A stretch of 64,000 nucleotides of DNA, from the NCBI RefSeq assembly GCF_030272615.1, contig NC_081411.1:211312744-211376743 (forward strand), read 5' to 3'. Source of the stretch: Cryptomeria japonica. Lineage: Eukaryota; Streptophyta; Pinopsida; Cupressales; Cupressaceae. Each line of letters starts with the position of its first letter. Positions within the stretch are counted from its first letter, which is position 1. Both the position numbers and the translations under genes were made by a program. Under the pieces are notes generated by a model. It did not search any database, had not been told where the DNA came from, and saw only the letters and a program-made list of their open reading frames with translations. Positions 48,632 through 60,949 of this stretch are shown here, piece after piece.

Positions 48632-50239
48632 TGATGTAGAGGTATGGTCTACACAACTTGGAAAAACCCAAATTGCTCACTTGCTCAATAGGCAACACTA
48701 CTCCTTTGGGAAAAGAGGTTCTCCCAACCAGACCTCACACCTTACAAGAACAAATATAACATCTCAACACATATTTTTCCTTCCCCATAACCCCCCATTG
48801 AGACATTTCACAAAAGTCACCATTAATGGATTAACAACCCCACAGGCAAAATGCTCAAAAAGTGCTCAAATGGCTCACTCCCCTCCAAGTAAGGTTTATA
48901 TGTTTCCCAAAGCCTTATACAGGTTTGATAGGTCTAATGGATCATAAAATATCCAAATCCACCCTCTGGTATTCTCCTCCAAGTCCCCAAGGTATCCAAG
49001 CCCAATTTGGCTCTCTAGGCCCGCTAGTCTCCAAAAACAACTTTTTGGCTTACAACACAAAATCTCCAAAGGACACCTAGATTTTATTGCACACATCAAA
49101 TACAATCCCCTGGGCAGCACTTTTTCCAAAAGGAAAGGGCTTGAAGGCTTCAACAAACCACATTTCTACCAAACCCTCAATGATGACAACAAGGACTAAT
49201 TCAAGCACTTAATGAAGGAAGTACCATTTTTACACACCATATCAGAAAAGTATGACTTTGAGAATTTATGGGAATCCAAAATAATACCAATTCCAAGGTT
49301 TTATACACTGGTTTACAATTCACCAATAGTTATGGGGTTTTTTTGTGTCTTTTTACTACTTTTGCATTGCCAGCCACATAGAGATGTCTGGCTTCTTTTA
49401 ATTTCTGCTCTTTCCAAACACTTCCTCCAGGTTTGAAACAAATAAAATATTAAAATACAGTCCCAAATCTTCCATCCAACCAAGTTTTAGATTTTTTTCA
49501 TGGTTAAAATGGAAGAAAAGGGAAAAGAAATGTGAAACCCTAGGTTTATGCCCTTTCACGGGCTGTCTTCACTAAAACTTCAATATCTCGCTTATTTCTC
49601 CACTTCAAATGATATAGTTGGACTCAAATGAAATTTATTTCACCCCTCTAACTCATCATCGAAGAATTTTTCAGTTTTCATATCGTGCAAGCCCGTACCA
49701 ACCAAAATAGCAGCAAATTTGCAGGAAAATACAGAATTTTTATTGCTTCAAATTATCAACTTTCACATTATTCTTCAACCAACCTCCAAATTGGTTTGTT
49801 GAGGCATAATATAGCCATCCCAACATGTTCCAACCGAAATCAGGTGGTTGTGAATGCTAGGAACTGATTTTAACAACTTTTCAAAAGGTTGTTCACCAAT
49901 ATTGACAACATTTGTCAATTTTTTGACAATTTTGTATTTTACCAACAAACTATCTTCAAACATAGACCTAGGAGCCTAAACATATTATTTTGGACCTAAT
50001 TAGACCAAAATACACTTGAATCACTAAATCCACACATCCTAAGTCCTTTTGACCATAGTTGACCATAGAGTTTATAAAGCACCCTAGGCCACTAGGCCTT
50101 ACAAAAATGGACTATGAGGACTTTATTATCCAAAATAAACATGAAAATGGGAATCTAAGGTCCCTTAAAACACCTTGAAACAAAACATGAAATTAATTGA
50201 AGAAGAAATGATTAATTTTAGTCTTGTGCCCCTGCACCA
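48632..50239. mobile_element. Solo LTR H inside LTR2 of array F
   Basis: 1608 bp with ends TGATGTAGAGG and CCCCTGCACCA (imperfect inverted repeats), target duplication GCATG exact (48627-48631, 50240-50244). LTR1 near 39410 shows the empty site. No gene or second LTR, so a solo LTR, probably gypsy-type. Confidence 0.8.
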
Positions 50240-52401
50240 GCATGATTTTCGGCCTTTTGTCTGATCGATCATATGTGTGATGTGGTTTCCTTCATCCTCT
50301 TCGATCTACAAGATCAGTCTTTTTTAGATTTATGTTGTTTCCTTGATCTCAATCCGGAATCGTCTACCATACGTCCTCAAGCTTCGTAGTCACCATAAAT
50401 ATTGGACCAGTCAACAACAACATCATCGACACATCAAACTGACTTGTGCATATATGCCAGTTCACCTCCACATGGCCACTTTGTCAGAATCCACCTTTGC
50501 TAGGTTAGTTATGTCAGTTTGGATAGGATCATAGACTAACCACACAATCGGGTTCATCTACCAGTTCACAGACCCTGTTGGTTATACCCTAACCGACCTG
50601 CCTTCAACCTTGCACTTTGCTTCTCTTCTGGTGGAGTATCTAAACCATTCAACACACATGCCAACCTACCTCATGCACATCTTCATAAAATGGGAGCCTT
50701 CTGCATCTACACTTTTTTAGCATTACCAGTGGAAATACTTACTAGTAAACACCTTGATGTCATCAACCTTAACCAATCTCCATCTGTTTGCTTCTGCTCA
50801 AACTTGCCTTGTTCATCTATTGACTGATTCTCCTATCAATTGGTTTGTCAGAGTGACAAACATATCCTTCAATCTTTGTACTGGTAACTCATCATGTCTA
50901 CCTAGCTAATTCGATGCATATCTTTGATTTCATGCACCTAAGGCAACTTGGTGTTTCAGTGATTCATTTGGTGGGAGCCTTCTATCACTTGCCTTCTACT
51001 CTTTTGTCTTATCTCAGAGGACTATGATGCATTCCATGCATAATAGGAGATAAGCTCCACTTACCGGTGGGAGTGGATCCTTGTCATCTGCATCTTGTAA
51101 TGCACCAATGCGGCTTCCCTGTTTGAGCAACATATCTTAAAACAAGCACATGTGAACTGGTTGGGCACATTCACTGTCAGTCAATCTTCTCTTTATTTGG
51201 TGACTGCATCTTTATCTGGTGGGAGTCTTGTTATTTCTCATCCACACAACATACTAGTGGCCTGTACATACTTCACCTCCAGTGTTGATCTGAATTTTTT
51301 TAACATTCCCCCTCTTTATCACATTCAGCAACCCAATAACTTGCCCTCTTACAGATGTCATTATTTACCGGTTGTTATATCATACTAGTCTCCTATCCAT
51401 ATCTTCAACACAAGTCAAACACTAACTTGTATACCGGTGACTCCAATAGCTATTGTGCTGAATGACTTTCTCTTCCTTACTAGTGACCTATTATGCTAGA
51501 GGATATCAATGGCACCATTTCCAGTAATCATCAATGCTAGCACTACTCATCAATCTCCCATGCCGGATGCCATCCTATACTGGTTAAAATCAATGAAAAC
51601 ACAATGCCAACAATCTCCCCCTTTGGCATTGATGTCAACAAATGTAGTATCTAGCATACTATAGAATCTCTATCCCCCTTTGACAACAATAAAAAAGAGC
51701 ACTGATAGGGTTTCTCTACTCCTTTTGTTTACCAAGCACTGACAGAGTTTCTCTCACCTTTTCATCTACTGGATGCTTCTCCTCCTTAAACCATCATTCA
51801 TTACATCATCTCAAGTCACAACACTTGAGATGGAGGACACAACCATTGACTGACACCAATTGCTTAGCAACCAAGTGTATATGAAAACTAGAAACACATG
51901 CATATACAAGTTTGAAACCAATTGAAGGTGAATGTGTCAATGAATACAACATACCTACTAGTCAGACGGTATCATCTTCCCTTGATTTGCAGAAGTTTTT
52001 TTTATCCCAATTTGTTGATATCAAGTGTTGAAGCTGACACTAATACCAATTGTATCTTCTCTGATACCAAATGCAGGTTCTCTTTTGCAAGTAGCTTTCC
52101 TTCTTTACAGAAAACACTCTTGGTGGTCCAGTTGTGATTTCAATTGAATAGGCATTGAAATATCTCACAACCCCAGACACTTCCAAAGACACAATCATAC
52201 TGGTACAACCATAGACACTTGCACACCCTCTTTGTCTAGAAAGTCTGATAACAATCAAAAAAACATGGCTATCAACTCCCCCTAAGTCATACATCTCAAG
52301 TTCCCATTGCCTATTACGTTCAAAACCAGAAATCCAATCTGCACCATATACCAGTTGAGCTATCCAAATGTGATCAACTGATGATCTTTCAAATCCATTA
52401 T

Positions 52402-53962
52402 TGTTGGCATTATGTGAACCAATATAAGTACATAATGACATTGTATGTTGTCATTGATGTCAATATGCTAAAGTGGAGAGAACCAGTATATATGAGAACT
52501 GGTATAACACTGTGAACCAACATTTGTGAAGTGATGTGTTTATTCAAGGTAAACCAACATATGGTTATAGGAACAGGCACACGGAAGCTTTGTATGACTA
52601 CCGGTTGGTAGTCTCAACTTCAGGGTTTCCAGTTAAAGTGTTTTAAGGTAAACCAACATATGTGTTTGTTCAAGGTAAACTAGCATATGGTTATAGGAAC
52701 TGACACATGGAAGCTTTGTATGACTACCGATTGGTAGTCTTAACTTCAGGGTTTCCGGTTGAAGTTCTTCAAGCCTGTGTTGCTCAACCAGTGACTTTGT
52801 GTGATGAGTTAGAATTATAAAAAAGAACAGATCATGTTGGCACCTTGCACGAAGGAGATTGTTCCCATCTACCTCGGGAATGTGTGAAACCTGTAAATGG
52901 TAATAACGCGCGATGGGTTATTAGCCGCCATGAAATCAATGGAAAACGAATGATGGAGAATGTCTTGAGATTGGATCAAGACTATTGCAACTAATGCAGT
53001 GTGCTTAATGGTCAGGATTGAACCGTTTAAATTCCTTAACCTAACAGGTTTAGGGTTTAGGGTTTATGCTACCGACCTATCTATTTTCCTATAAGGTCAA
53101 TGTTGTGTTTCTTTCTGAGGTTGTTGGAAAAAGTTGTGTGTGTGTGTATCCAAGTGAAGAGATACGTGATTCTTTCCAAACCAAAGGAGAGAAGTGATAC
53201 CTGCAGAGTGTAAGTGCAGAAGGTGAAGAGGAGCTAAAGTGGATCTGCATTGGCACTGAGTGTTGTTATCAGATCATTGTAATACCTATTGATCTCTAAC
53301 CACTTCAACAGTCAAGAAATCCCTTAACAGGGTAGCTTTAATCGGCTTGCTATAAATCATTTAACAGGGTGACTCAAAACCATTGAGTTCTCAAAATCCT
53401 CTAACAAGGTAACCTTTAACAGGGTTTAACCCTTAACCGGGTATTCTAGCCATCCCTTAATTGGGTGATCCCTAACAAGATCGGTTCCTAACAGAACCTA
53501 TTGTATTAGTCTTTAACTAGACAAGGCTCCTAACAGAGTGGACTTCTAAAGAGTTCAAAACAACTTGTGGGTATTCATCCCCACCGTGGTTTTTTCCATT
53601 TGGTTTTCCACGTGAAAAATATGTGTGTCATATGTGATGTCCTTTTCATGTGATGATATGTTGTTTTCTATCAAGCGGTGAATCATGTTGATCTAGCTAT
53701 TTAAATATATTTCTTTGATGATAGTTTACCTTTTCATGCACTAGGGTGAAATGGAAATGAAGTATTAGATTATATGAGAAGATAAGTGTCAACCGGTTTA
53801 TGCTTCTCAGTTAATCTAGGTTTTGCTGGTTGTACTCTGTTTGTCTATCAATGCATAGTGTCTACTGACAAATTGGTTTAAGATTGTTTTTTTGTCTGTA
53901 TTGATTCACACCCCCCCCTCTCAGTACCAATTTGGTACTATCTATTCATCATTGAGTTATCA
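52402..53962 (+). repeat. 5' LTR of element G (1561 bp)
   Basis: TGTTGGCATTATGTGAAC...ATTGAGTTATCA. Contains a 126-bp tandem duplication (52561 and 52687 copies of ATGGTTATAGGAAC), telomere-like TTTAGGG units at 53049, many TTAAC(A/C)GGGT motifs at 53322-53540, and CCCACCGTGGTTTTTTCC near 53581. Confidence 0.92.
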
Positions 53963-54033
53963 ATTGGTATTAGAGCGTCCTCTAGGTCCTCTGTGTTATA
54001 AGCTTAACCACTTGAGGTAAAGATCCCAATCTA

Positions 54034-55070
54034 ATGATGAAGAGGGAAGGTCCAAAGTTTAACAGAGAAAATTTTAGTATATGGAAAGATAGAATGAAGA
54101 TATACATCAGAAGCATGGGTACTCAACACTGGAGTTATGTTGAGAATGCCTATGTTGCTCCTACCAATACTCTCACCGATGAGAAAAAGAGAGAGATGTA
54201 GGAGAATGGGCAAGTCATGGAAGCCCTAATTAGTAGATTATCTGACATTGAGTTTATTGATGTCCAAGATAAGGTAAATCCCAAAGAGGTATGGGATACT
54301 CTTGAAAATATCTATGGCGGTGATGAGCATGTAAAACAAGCTAAGGAGGAAAGCCTTAGAGGGAAGTTTGAAGACATGTGGATGGTTGAAAGTGAGACCA
54401 TTCAATAGTATGGAATAAGAATCAAAAACGTTGTTGGAGATATCAAGAGTGCAGGTGGTAAAATGGAAGATTCCACTATGGTAAGCAAAGTCCTGAGATC
54501 CTTATTACTGGTCTATGCAATAAGGGTTGCTTCTATTCAGGAGCTGAGATCAATAGACAAGAGTAAGGTATCCCTAGACTCCATCATTGCAAAGTTGACA
54601 GCCTATGAGCTAAATAGTTTTGATGGCGGTGTTCAAAAGACTGAATCAACTTTTAAAGCTTTTGCTGTAACATCCAAAAAAGGAAAAGAAGCTAGCACTA
54701 GTGGTGAACCAAGACAGAGTAGAGAAATGGATGATGAGGAGATTCTGAAGGCATTTGAAGCTCTTCTTGCCAGGAAGCTTCCTAAGGGAACCGACAAATA
54801 CAGAGGTAAGCTCCCTTTGAAATGTTTTTCCTGTAACTGGATAGGACATATTGATGTAAACTGTCCTAATGGTGACAACAAGGACAAACTGGAAAGGTTC
54901 AAGAGATTCAAAGGAGGAAACCGTAGAAACTCTTTTGTGGCAGTTGATGAAGGTATCACAGATGAAGAATCAGAAGATGAAAATGAAGATATTGTGTTTG
55001 ATGCTGTCAAGGAAGATGTGTCTGACAAGAAGGCTCTTATCTCCCCATTTGATAATTCCAATGAGTGGAT
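54034..55070 (+). pseudogene. Element G gag
   Basis: ATG at 54034 opens KREGPKFNRENFSIWKDRMK and GTQHWSYVENAYVAP, the copia gag N-terminus, then EVWDTLENIYGGDEHVKQAK. One intact knuckle CFSCNWIGHIDVNC lies at about 54820-54861, followed by an acidic DEESEDENEDI stretch. TAG stops at 54199 and 54406. Fused in frame to the protease as usual for copia. Confidence 0.9.
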
Positions 55071-56265
55071 TATTGATAGTGGGTATTCTCACCATTTGAC
55101 TAGTGACCGAAGCAATTTTCTATCCTTGGAAGAGTATGATGGTGGTGTGTTTTTCTTTGGTAATGATACACCATGCATGGTCAAAGGCAGAGGGTCCATC
55201 TCTCTGAATGGAAAGAGTAGTGCTGACAATGTGTATTGGGTTGATGTTCTCAGACACAACCTTCTGAGTGTTGCCCAGCTGAATGATAGTGGTCTCATTT
55301 TGGAATTTAAGAATGGAGTGTGCAGAATCAAAGGAAAGAATGGTGAATTGGTGGCCACTGGCATGCAGACCAAAGGTAACCTATTTCAGCTAAATGCAAA
55401 TATAAGTACAATTCTTATGGCTAAATTTGATGATAGCTGGATATGGCATAGGAGACTCTGCCATGTAAACTTTGATAACATTGTGAAGGCAAGTAAGATC
55501 AAGGTAGTTAGAGGGTTGCCGGTGCTAAGCAAACTGGATAATACCTTGTCCAGAGAGTGTCAATTGGGGAAAATATCTTCCTCAACCTTTAAAGGTAAAC
55601 CTTTCACTACTGACAATTTCCTTGATCTTGTGCATACTGATTTGTGTGGTCCTATGAAAACTAGGAGTGTGTAGGGTGATAGGTACTTCATGATTCTCAC
55701 TAAAAACTGCTCAAGAATGATGTGGGTCACATTCTTGAAAGATAAGTTTGAAGCTTTTGTAAAGTTCAAAGCTTTTAGAGCATTAGTAGAGAAGGAAAGT
55801 GGTAAAAGAATCAAGTGCCCTAGAACTAATCAAGGAGGGGAATTCACTTCCGATGAATTCAACAAGTATTGTGAAGAACATGGCATCAAGAGACAACTAT
55901 CTACCCCCCAGACTCCATAGTAGAATGGCCTAGCAGAGAGGAATAAATGAACTATGGTTGAAGCAGCTAGAACTATATTGATTCAAGGAAAGGTAGCCCA
56001 CACCTTTTGGAGAGAAGTGGTGAGCACTGCAGTGTACACAATGAATTGGGTACTCATCAAGAAAGGTAAGTATAAAACTCCTCATGAGTATTGGACCGGT
56101 AAGACACTTGTGGTTAGCTACTTTAGAGTGTTTGGTAGCAAATGTTACATCAAGAGGAGTGAACACTAGAGCAAATTTGATGCGAAATGTGATGAGGAAA
56201 TATTTCTAGGGTATTCCACCAAGAGAAAAGCCCTCAAGTGTTTCAATAATAGGACTCAGAGAATT
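55071..56265 (+). pseudogene. Element G protease and integrase
   Basis: Protease active site WIIDSGYSHHLTSD (Asp codon at 55075). The integrase zinc region has WHRRLCHVNFDNIV, but the following CxxC is reduced to a single Cys (SRECQLGK). In the core, the first Asp stands in HTDLCGPM, the second is replaced by Asn (RTNQGGEF), and the Glu is in NGLAERNK. Stops at 55672, 55918, 55921, 55948 and 56167. Both missing ligand and Asn substitution mean it cannot integrate. Confidence 0.9.
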
Positions 56266-58095
56266 ATGGAAAGCATCAATGTAAGAGTTGATGAAACCTC
56301 TCAGAAAACTGAGGAAATCAGTAGTGAGCAAGCAGTAAATGAACTGGTTGTAACCTTTTGGGAACCAATTGTCAGTCAACCGAGTACTAGTAACAATGTT
56401 CCTACACCAGTAGATGTAGATGTTGATATTGATGGAGATGAGGATGAAGAAGAAAAGAAAGAGGAATCTATCAAGACCATTCATCGGTATGTCAAGCTGA
56501 ATCATGATCCTAAGCAGATCATAGGAGATAAGGATGCAAGAATCCTTACAAGAAGAAAGGTCAAAGAAAACTCATGTATGATCTCAGAATTTGAGCCTAA
56601 ATCATTCAAAGAGGCACATAAAGATGAAGACTGGATCAAGGCAATGGAAGAGGAACTTGACCAGATAGAGAAAAATGCTACATGGTCTTTGGTACCTAGA
56701 CCGGAGCATAAAAATGTCATTGGTACCAAATGGGTCTTCAGAAATAAGCTGAATGAGGATGGCATAGTGATTAGAAACAAAGCTAGACTGGTATGTAAAG
56801 GATATGCCCAAGAAGAAGGAGAAGAATATGGAGAAACCTTTGCTCTTGTAGCCAGATTGGAAGGAGTTCGTATGCTTCTTGCATATGTAGCTTGTAAAGG
56901 ATTCAAAGTATATCAAATGGATGTAAAATCTACATTCCTAAATGGTGTACTTGAAGAGGAAGTGTATATAGAGCAACCAAATGGTTTTTCCCTATCTAAA
57001 GGCAGTGACATGGTATGTAGGCTACATAAAGCCTTATATGGTCTAAAGCAGGCACCTAGAGAATGGTATGAACACCTACATTCCCATCTTGTGAAGATTG
57101 GCTTTGAGAAAACAAGCAAAGATAGCAATATCTAATTAAAGTTTGAAGGAGCTTTGATCCTGATCTATGAGGTATTTGTTGATGACATTATCTTTGGTGG
57201 AGATGACAAGATGAGTCATGAGTTTGTAGATGAGATGAAGAAAGAGTTTGAGATGTCACTCATAGGGGAGATTAAGTTCTTCATTGGACTGCAGATCCAG
57301 CAGATGAAAGATGGAATCTTTATCACTAAGTCCAAGTATGTCAAAGAGGTGTTGAAGACCTTTGGCATGGAAGATAGCAAACCGATTGGTACACTGATGG
57401 TGACTGGTTGTAAATTATCCAAAGAGGATTGGTTGATGAGAAGGAATGCCAATCAATGATTGGTAAGTTGCATTATGTAGTGCATAGTAGACCAGATATT
57501 GCACATGTAGTTGGCATTACTGCAAGGTTCTAGAAAAGTCCAAGAGAGTCCCACTTGGTTGTAGTCAAGCGGATTCTTAGGTATCTGAAGGGAACTATTG
57601 ACTATGGGTTATGGTATCCATACAATTATAATTTTAACATAAGAGTGTTCACAAATGCTGATTGGGCTAGTAATGTAGATGACTGGAAGAGCACAACCAG
57701 TGGTGCATTATTTCTCGGTGGTAGACTAGTCTCACGGATGAGTAAGAAGTAGAGTTGTATCTCTTAGTCTACAACGAAAGCTAAGTATGTTGCAGCTTTC
57801 ATGAACTACACTCAGACAATTTGGATGAAGCATCTATTAAATGGCTTCAAAGTTCATGTATCTAAACCAGTAAGTATATTTTGTGATAATACTAGTGCAA
57901 TTAACATCTCCAAGAATCTGGTTTTACATTCAAGAACCAAGCACTTTGAGCTTAAGTATCATTTCTTGAGGGAAAAGGTTCAGAACAAAGAGATTGCACT
58001 GGAACATGTTTCTAGTAAGGAGTAGTTAGCAGACATATTCACCAAGCCTCTCCCAAAGGCTACATTTATGTACTTAAGAGGTGAATTAGGGGTGC
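56266..58095 (+). pseudogene. Element G reverse transcriptase and RNase H
   Basis: [84 protein letters not shown], then catalytic FVDD at 57175-57186 (a Tyr-to-Phe variant of YVDD). A frameshift lies near 57450. RNase H has FTNADWASNVDDWKSTTSGA, AKYVAA, CDNTSAI, TKHFELKYHFLRE and LADIFTKPLPKATF. TAG stops at 57750, 57765 and 58023 sit at family Gln positions. Confidence 0.9.
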
Positions 58096-58362
58096 TTCCC
58101 CTTCAGGAGGTGAACTAAAGGTATATGCTCCACATCAGTCAGGTATTGCATAGTCAATTTTTTCTTCAGGATTGATGTGTTGAAGGATGGTACAACTCAA
58201 TGGAGCAGCATAATGGAACAAGGAAGCTTGTGCCTCAACTTTGGCATTGTTGTCAAAGGGGGAGAAGAAGAGAAGTGGAGAAGATATCTGCAGAAATTGG
58301 GGGAGAATATGTGAAGAAGAGAGATATCTTTGTATATTGCCATCAATGCCAAAGGGGGAGAT

Positions 58363-59965
58363 TGTTGGCATTATGTGAACTGGTATAAGGACATAATGAC
58401 ATTGTATGTTGTCATTGATGTCAATATGCTAAAGAGGAGAGAACCAGTATATATGAGAACCAATATAACACTGTGAACTGACATTTGTGAAGTGGTGTGT
58501 TTGTTCAAGGTAAACCAACATATGGTTATAGGAATCGGCACATGGAAGCTTTGTATGACTACTGGTTGGTACTCTCAACTTCAGGGTTTTCGATTGAAGT
58601 GCTTCAAGGTAAACCGGCATATGTGTTTGTTCAAGGTAAACCAGTATATGGTTATAGGAATCGGCATATGGAAGCTTTGTATGACTATCGGTTGGTATTC
58701 TCAACTTCAGGGTTTCTGGTTGAAGTGCTTCAAGCCTGTGTTGCTCAATCGATGACTTTGTGTGATGATTTAGCATTATAGAAAAGAACAGATCATGTTG
58801 CCACGTCAGCCTTGTGCGCATGAAGGATCTTGCATGAAGGAGATTATTCCCATCTACCTCAAGAATGTGCGAAGCCTGTAAATGGTAATAACACATGATG
58901 GGTTATTAGCCACCATGAAATTGGTGGAAAATGAATGACGAAGAATGTCTTGAGATTGGATCAAGACTGTTGCATTTAATGTAGTGTGCTCAATGGTTAG
59001 GATTGAACCATTTGAATTCCTTAACCTAACGGGTTTAGGGTTTAGGGTTTTTTCTATCAACCTATCTATTTTCCTATAAGGTTGATGTTGTGTTTCTTTT
59101 TTAGGTTGTTGGCAAAAGCTATGTGTGTGTATCCAAGTGAAGAGATACATGATTCTTTCTAGACCAAAGGAGAGAAGTGATACCTACAGAGTGTAATTGT
59201 AGAAGGTGAAGAGGAGATAAAGTGGATCTGCATTGGCATTGAGTGTTGTTATCAAATCATTGTAATACTTGTTGATCTCTAACCACTTCAATAGTCAGGA
59301 AATCCCTTAACAGGGTAGCTTTAACCTGCTTGCTGTAAATCCTTTAACAGGGTGACTCAAAACCATTGAGTTCTTGAAATCCTCTAACAAGTTAACCTTT
59401 AACAGGGTTTAACCCTTAACCGAGTATTCTAGTCATCCCTTAACCGAGTGATCCCTAACAGGATCGGTTCCTAACAGAACCTATTGTATCAGTCTTTAAC
59501 CGGACAAGGCTCCTAACAGAGCGAACTTCTAAAGAGTTCAAAATAGCTTGTGGGTATTCATCCCCACCGTGGTTTTTCCTAGTTGGGTTTCCACGTGAAA
59601 AATATGTGTGTCATATGTGATGTCCTTTTCATGTGATGATATGTTGTTTTCTATCAAGTGGTGAATCATGTTGATCTAGCTCTTTACATATATGTCTTTG
59701 ATGATAGTTTACATGTTCATGCACTAGGATGCAATGGAAATGAAGTATTAGATTGTATGAGAAGATAAGTGTCAACCGGTTTATTCTTGTCTCAGTTATT
59801 CTGGGTTTTTCCGGTTGTACTTTATTTAAAGACCGGTGTTATTGTTTGTCTATCAATGCATAGTGTCTATTGACAAACCGGTTTAAGATTGTGTTTTTGT
59901 CTGTACTGATTCATCCCCCCCTCTTAGTACTGATTTGGTACTATCCGTTCATCATTGAGTTATCA
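58363..59965 (+). repeat. 3' LTR of element G (1603 bp)
   Basis: Colinear with the 5' LTR, including the 126-bp duplication (58522 and 58648) and TTTAGGG units at 59034. Slightly longer through small insertions such as ACGTCAGCCTTGTGCGC near 58803. Confidence 0.92.
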
Positions 59966-60949
59966 ATAATAACCATCATAGCATATGACATTATCCAAGT
60001 GTACATAATTTCATACAATATCACTATCATGCGATAAAAAATACGGTTAGCCCAAAAAAATGCATGTAAACATGATCAACTACTGGGCCTTCATATGTCA
60101 TTCAGGTCTTTATCAACACCACCTAATATATAAACTCCCCATTTCATGATACTAGAGCTAATGCAATGATCATGGACCTCATTGTCATGCATAACCTGCA
60201 TTGTCAGTTAGTATGCATACCGGTATCATATTGCACATACCAGTTTCTTGCATCGGTCCATCATCACTACCAGAGAACCTTCCTCTAACTCCTATCTTCT
60301 TGTGTCAATTTTCATATGATCCCAATTGCAAATTTTCCATCCATTGACACATGGAGAAATGATCCATCTCTCATATGTAGGTGTGTAGCGAAGGCAGCCA
60401 CTACACACACTTATCTTTTCATTTCCATCTTTCTTACTAGAAACATCCTATTATTTCATTTGTGCTCTTTCACTGAGGGGATGAATGATATGGTCAGTGT
60501 ATTGCTCCCCCTAAGGTCCTACATCTCCTTTAATCCTTAGGAGATATCACTTGTGCAATTAATGCACAATGTCAGTCCATGGTTGCATCTTCTTACTTCT
60601 TCCTCCATAGCTTCTTGGTCTCATTCTTCTTTCCATTTTTCAGTCTTGGGAGAAGGTCTTACCTTCGTTTGTTGATTGGTCCTTGCTCTACCAGATTTTG
60701 CATCATTCCCAAAATCATTGTTGTAGAAGAAAACTGTGTTCATGCCAAATGCATGATTAGGTGACCTTCTAATATATCAGTTTGCTCCTCTTTTTTTGAT
60801 TAAACCATTGTGTCTAGTTATCGATCTCCATGGATTCTTGATTGCATAGGAACACTTCTCCTCTTGTACTCTATAGGTCTTTGTTGCTCATATACCCTTT
60901 AACTGCTTCCATAGTGAGAATCATTGTTTCATCGGGTACCATAGGGCTG

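Larger units (their letters stand above)
47423..51612 (-). repeat. LTR2 of array F, split by solo LTR H
   Basis: Runs on plus from TGTTGAACACTAG to AATGCCAACA. Net ~2.58 kb without H. PBS complement lies left, purine tract complement right, so both sides are internal regions. Confidence 0.85.
52402..59965 (+). mobile_element. Element G: near full-length copia retrotransposon
   Basis: LTRs at 52402-53962 and 58363-59965; PBS ATTGGTATTAGAGCG (53963-53977); purine tract AAAGGGGGAGAT (58351-58362); target duplication ATTAT/ATAAT (52397-52401, 59966-59970). One gag-pol frame with about a dozen stops and a single frameshift near 57450. Best preserved autonomous-type element here, inserted in internal region 2 of F. 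Confidence 0.92.

Noticed and set aside
53049-53065. Interstitial telomere
   Set aside because: Only two to three TTTAGGG units, present in both LTRs of G; too short.
58429-58896. A 155-residue ORF with internal repeats
   Set aside because: Antisense reading of the 126-bp duplication in the G LTR.
52402-59965. Element G as an active autonomous element
   Set aside because: About a dozen stops, a frameshift and a lost integrase catalytic residue.
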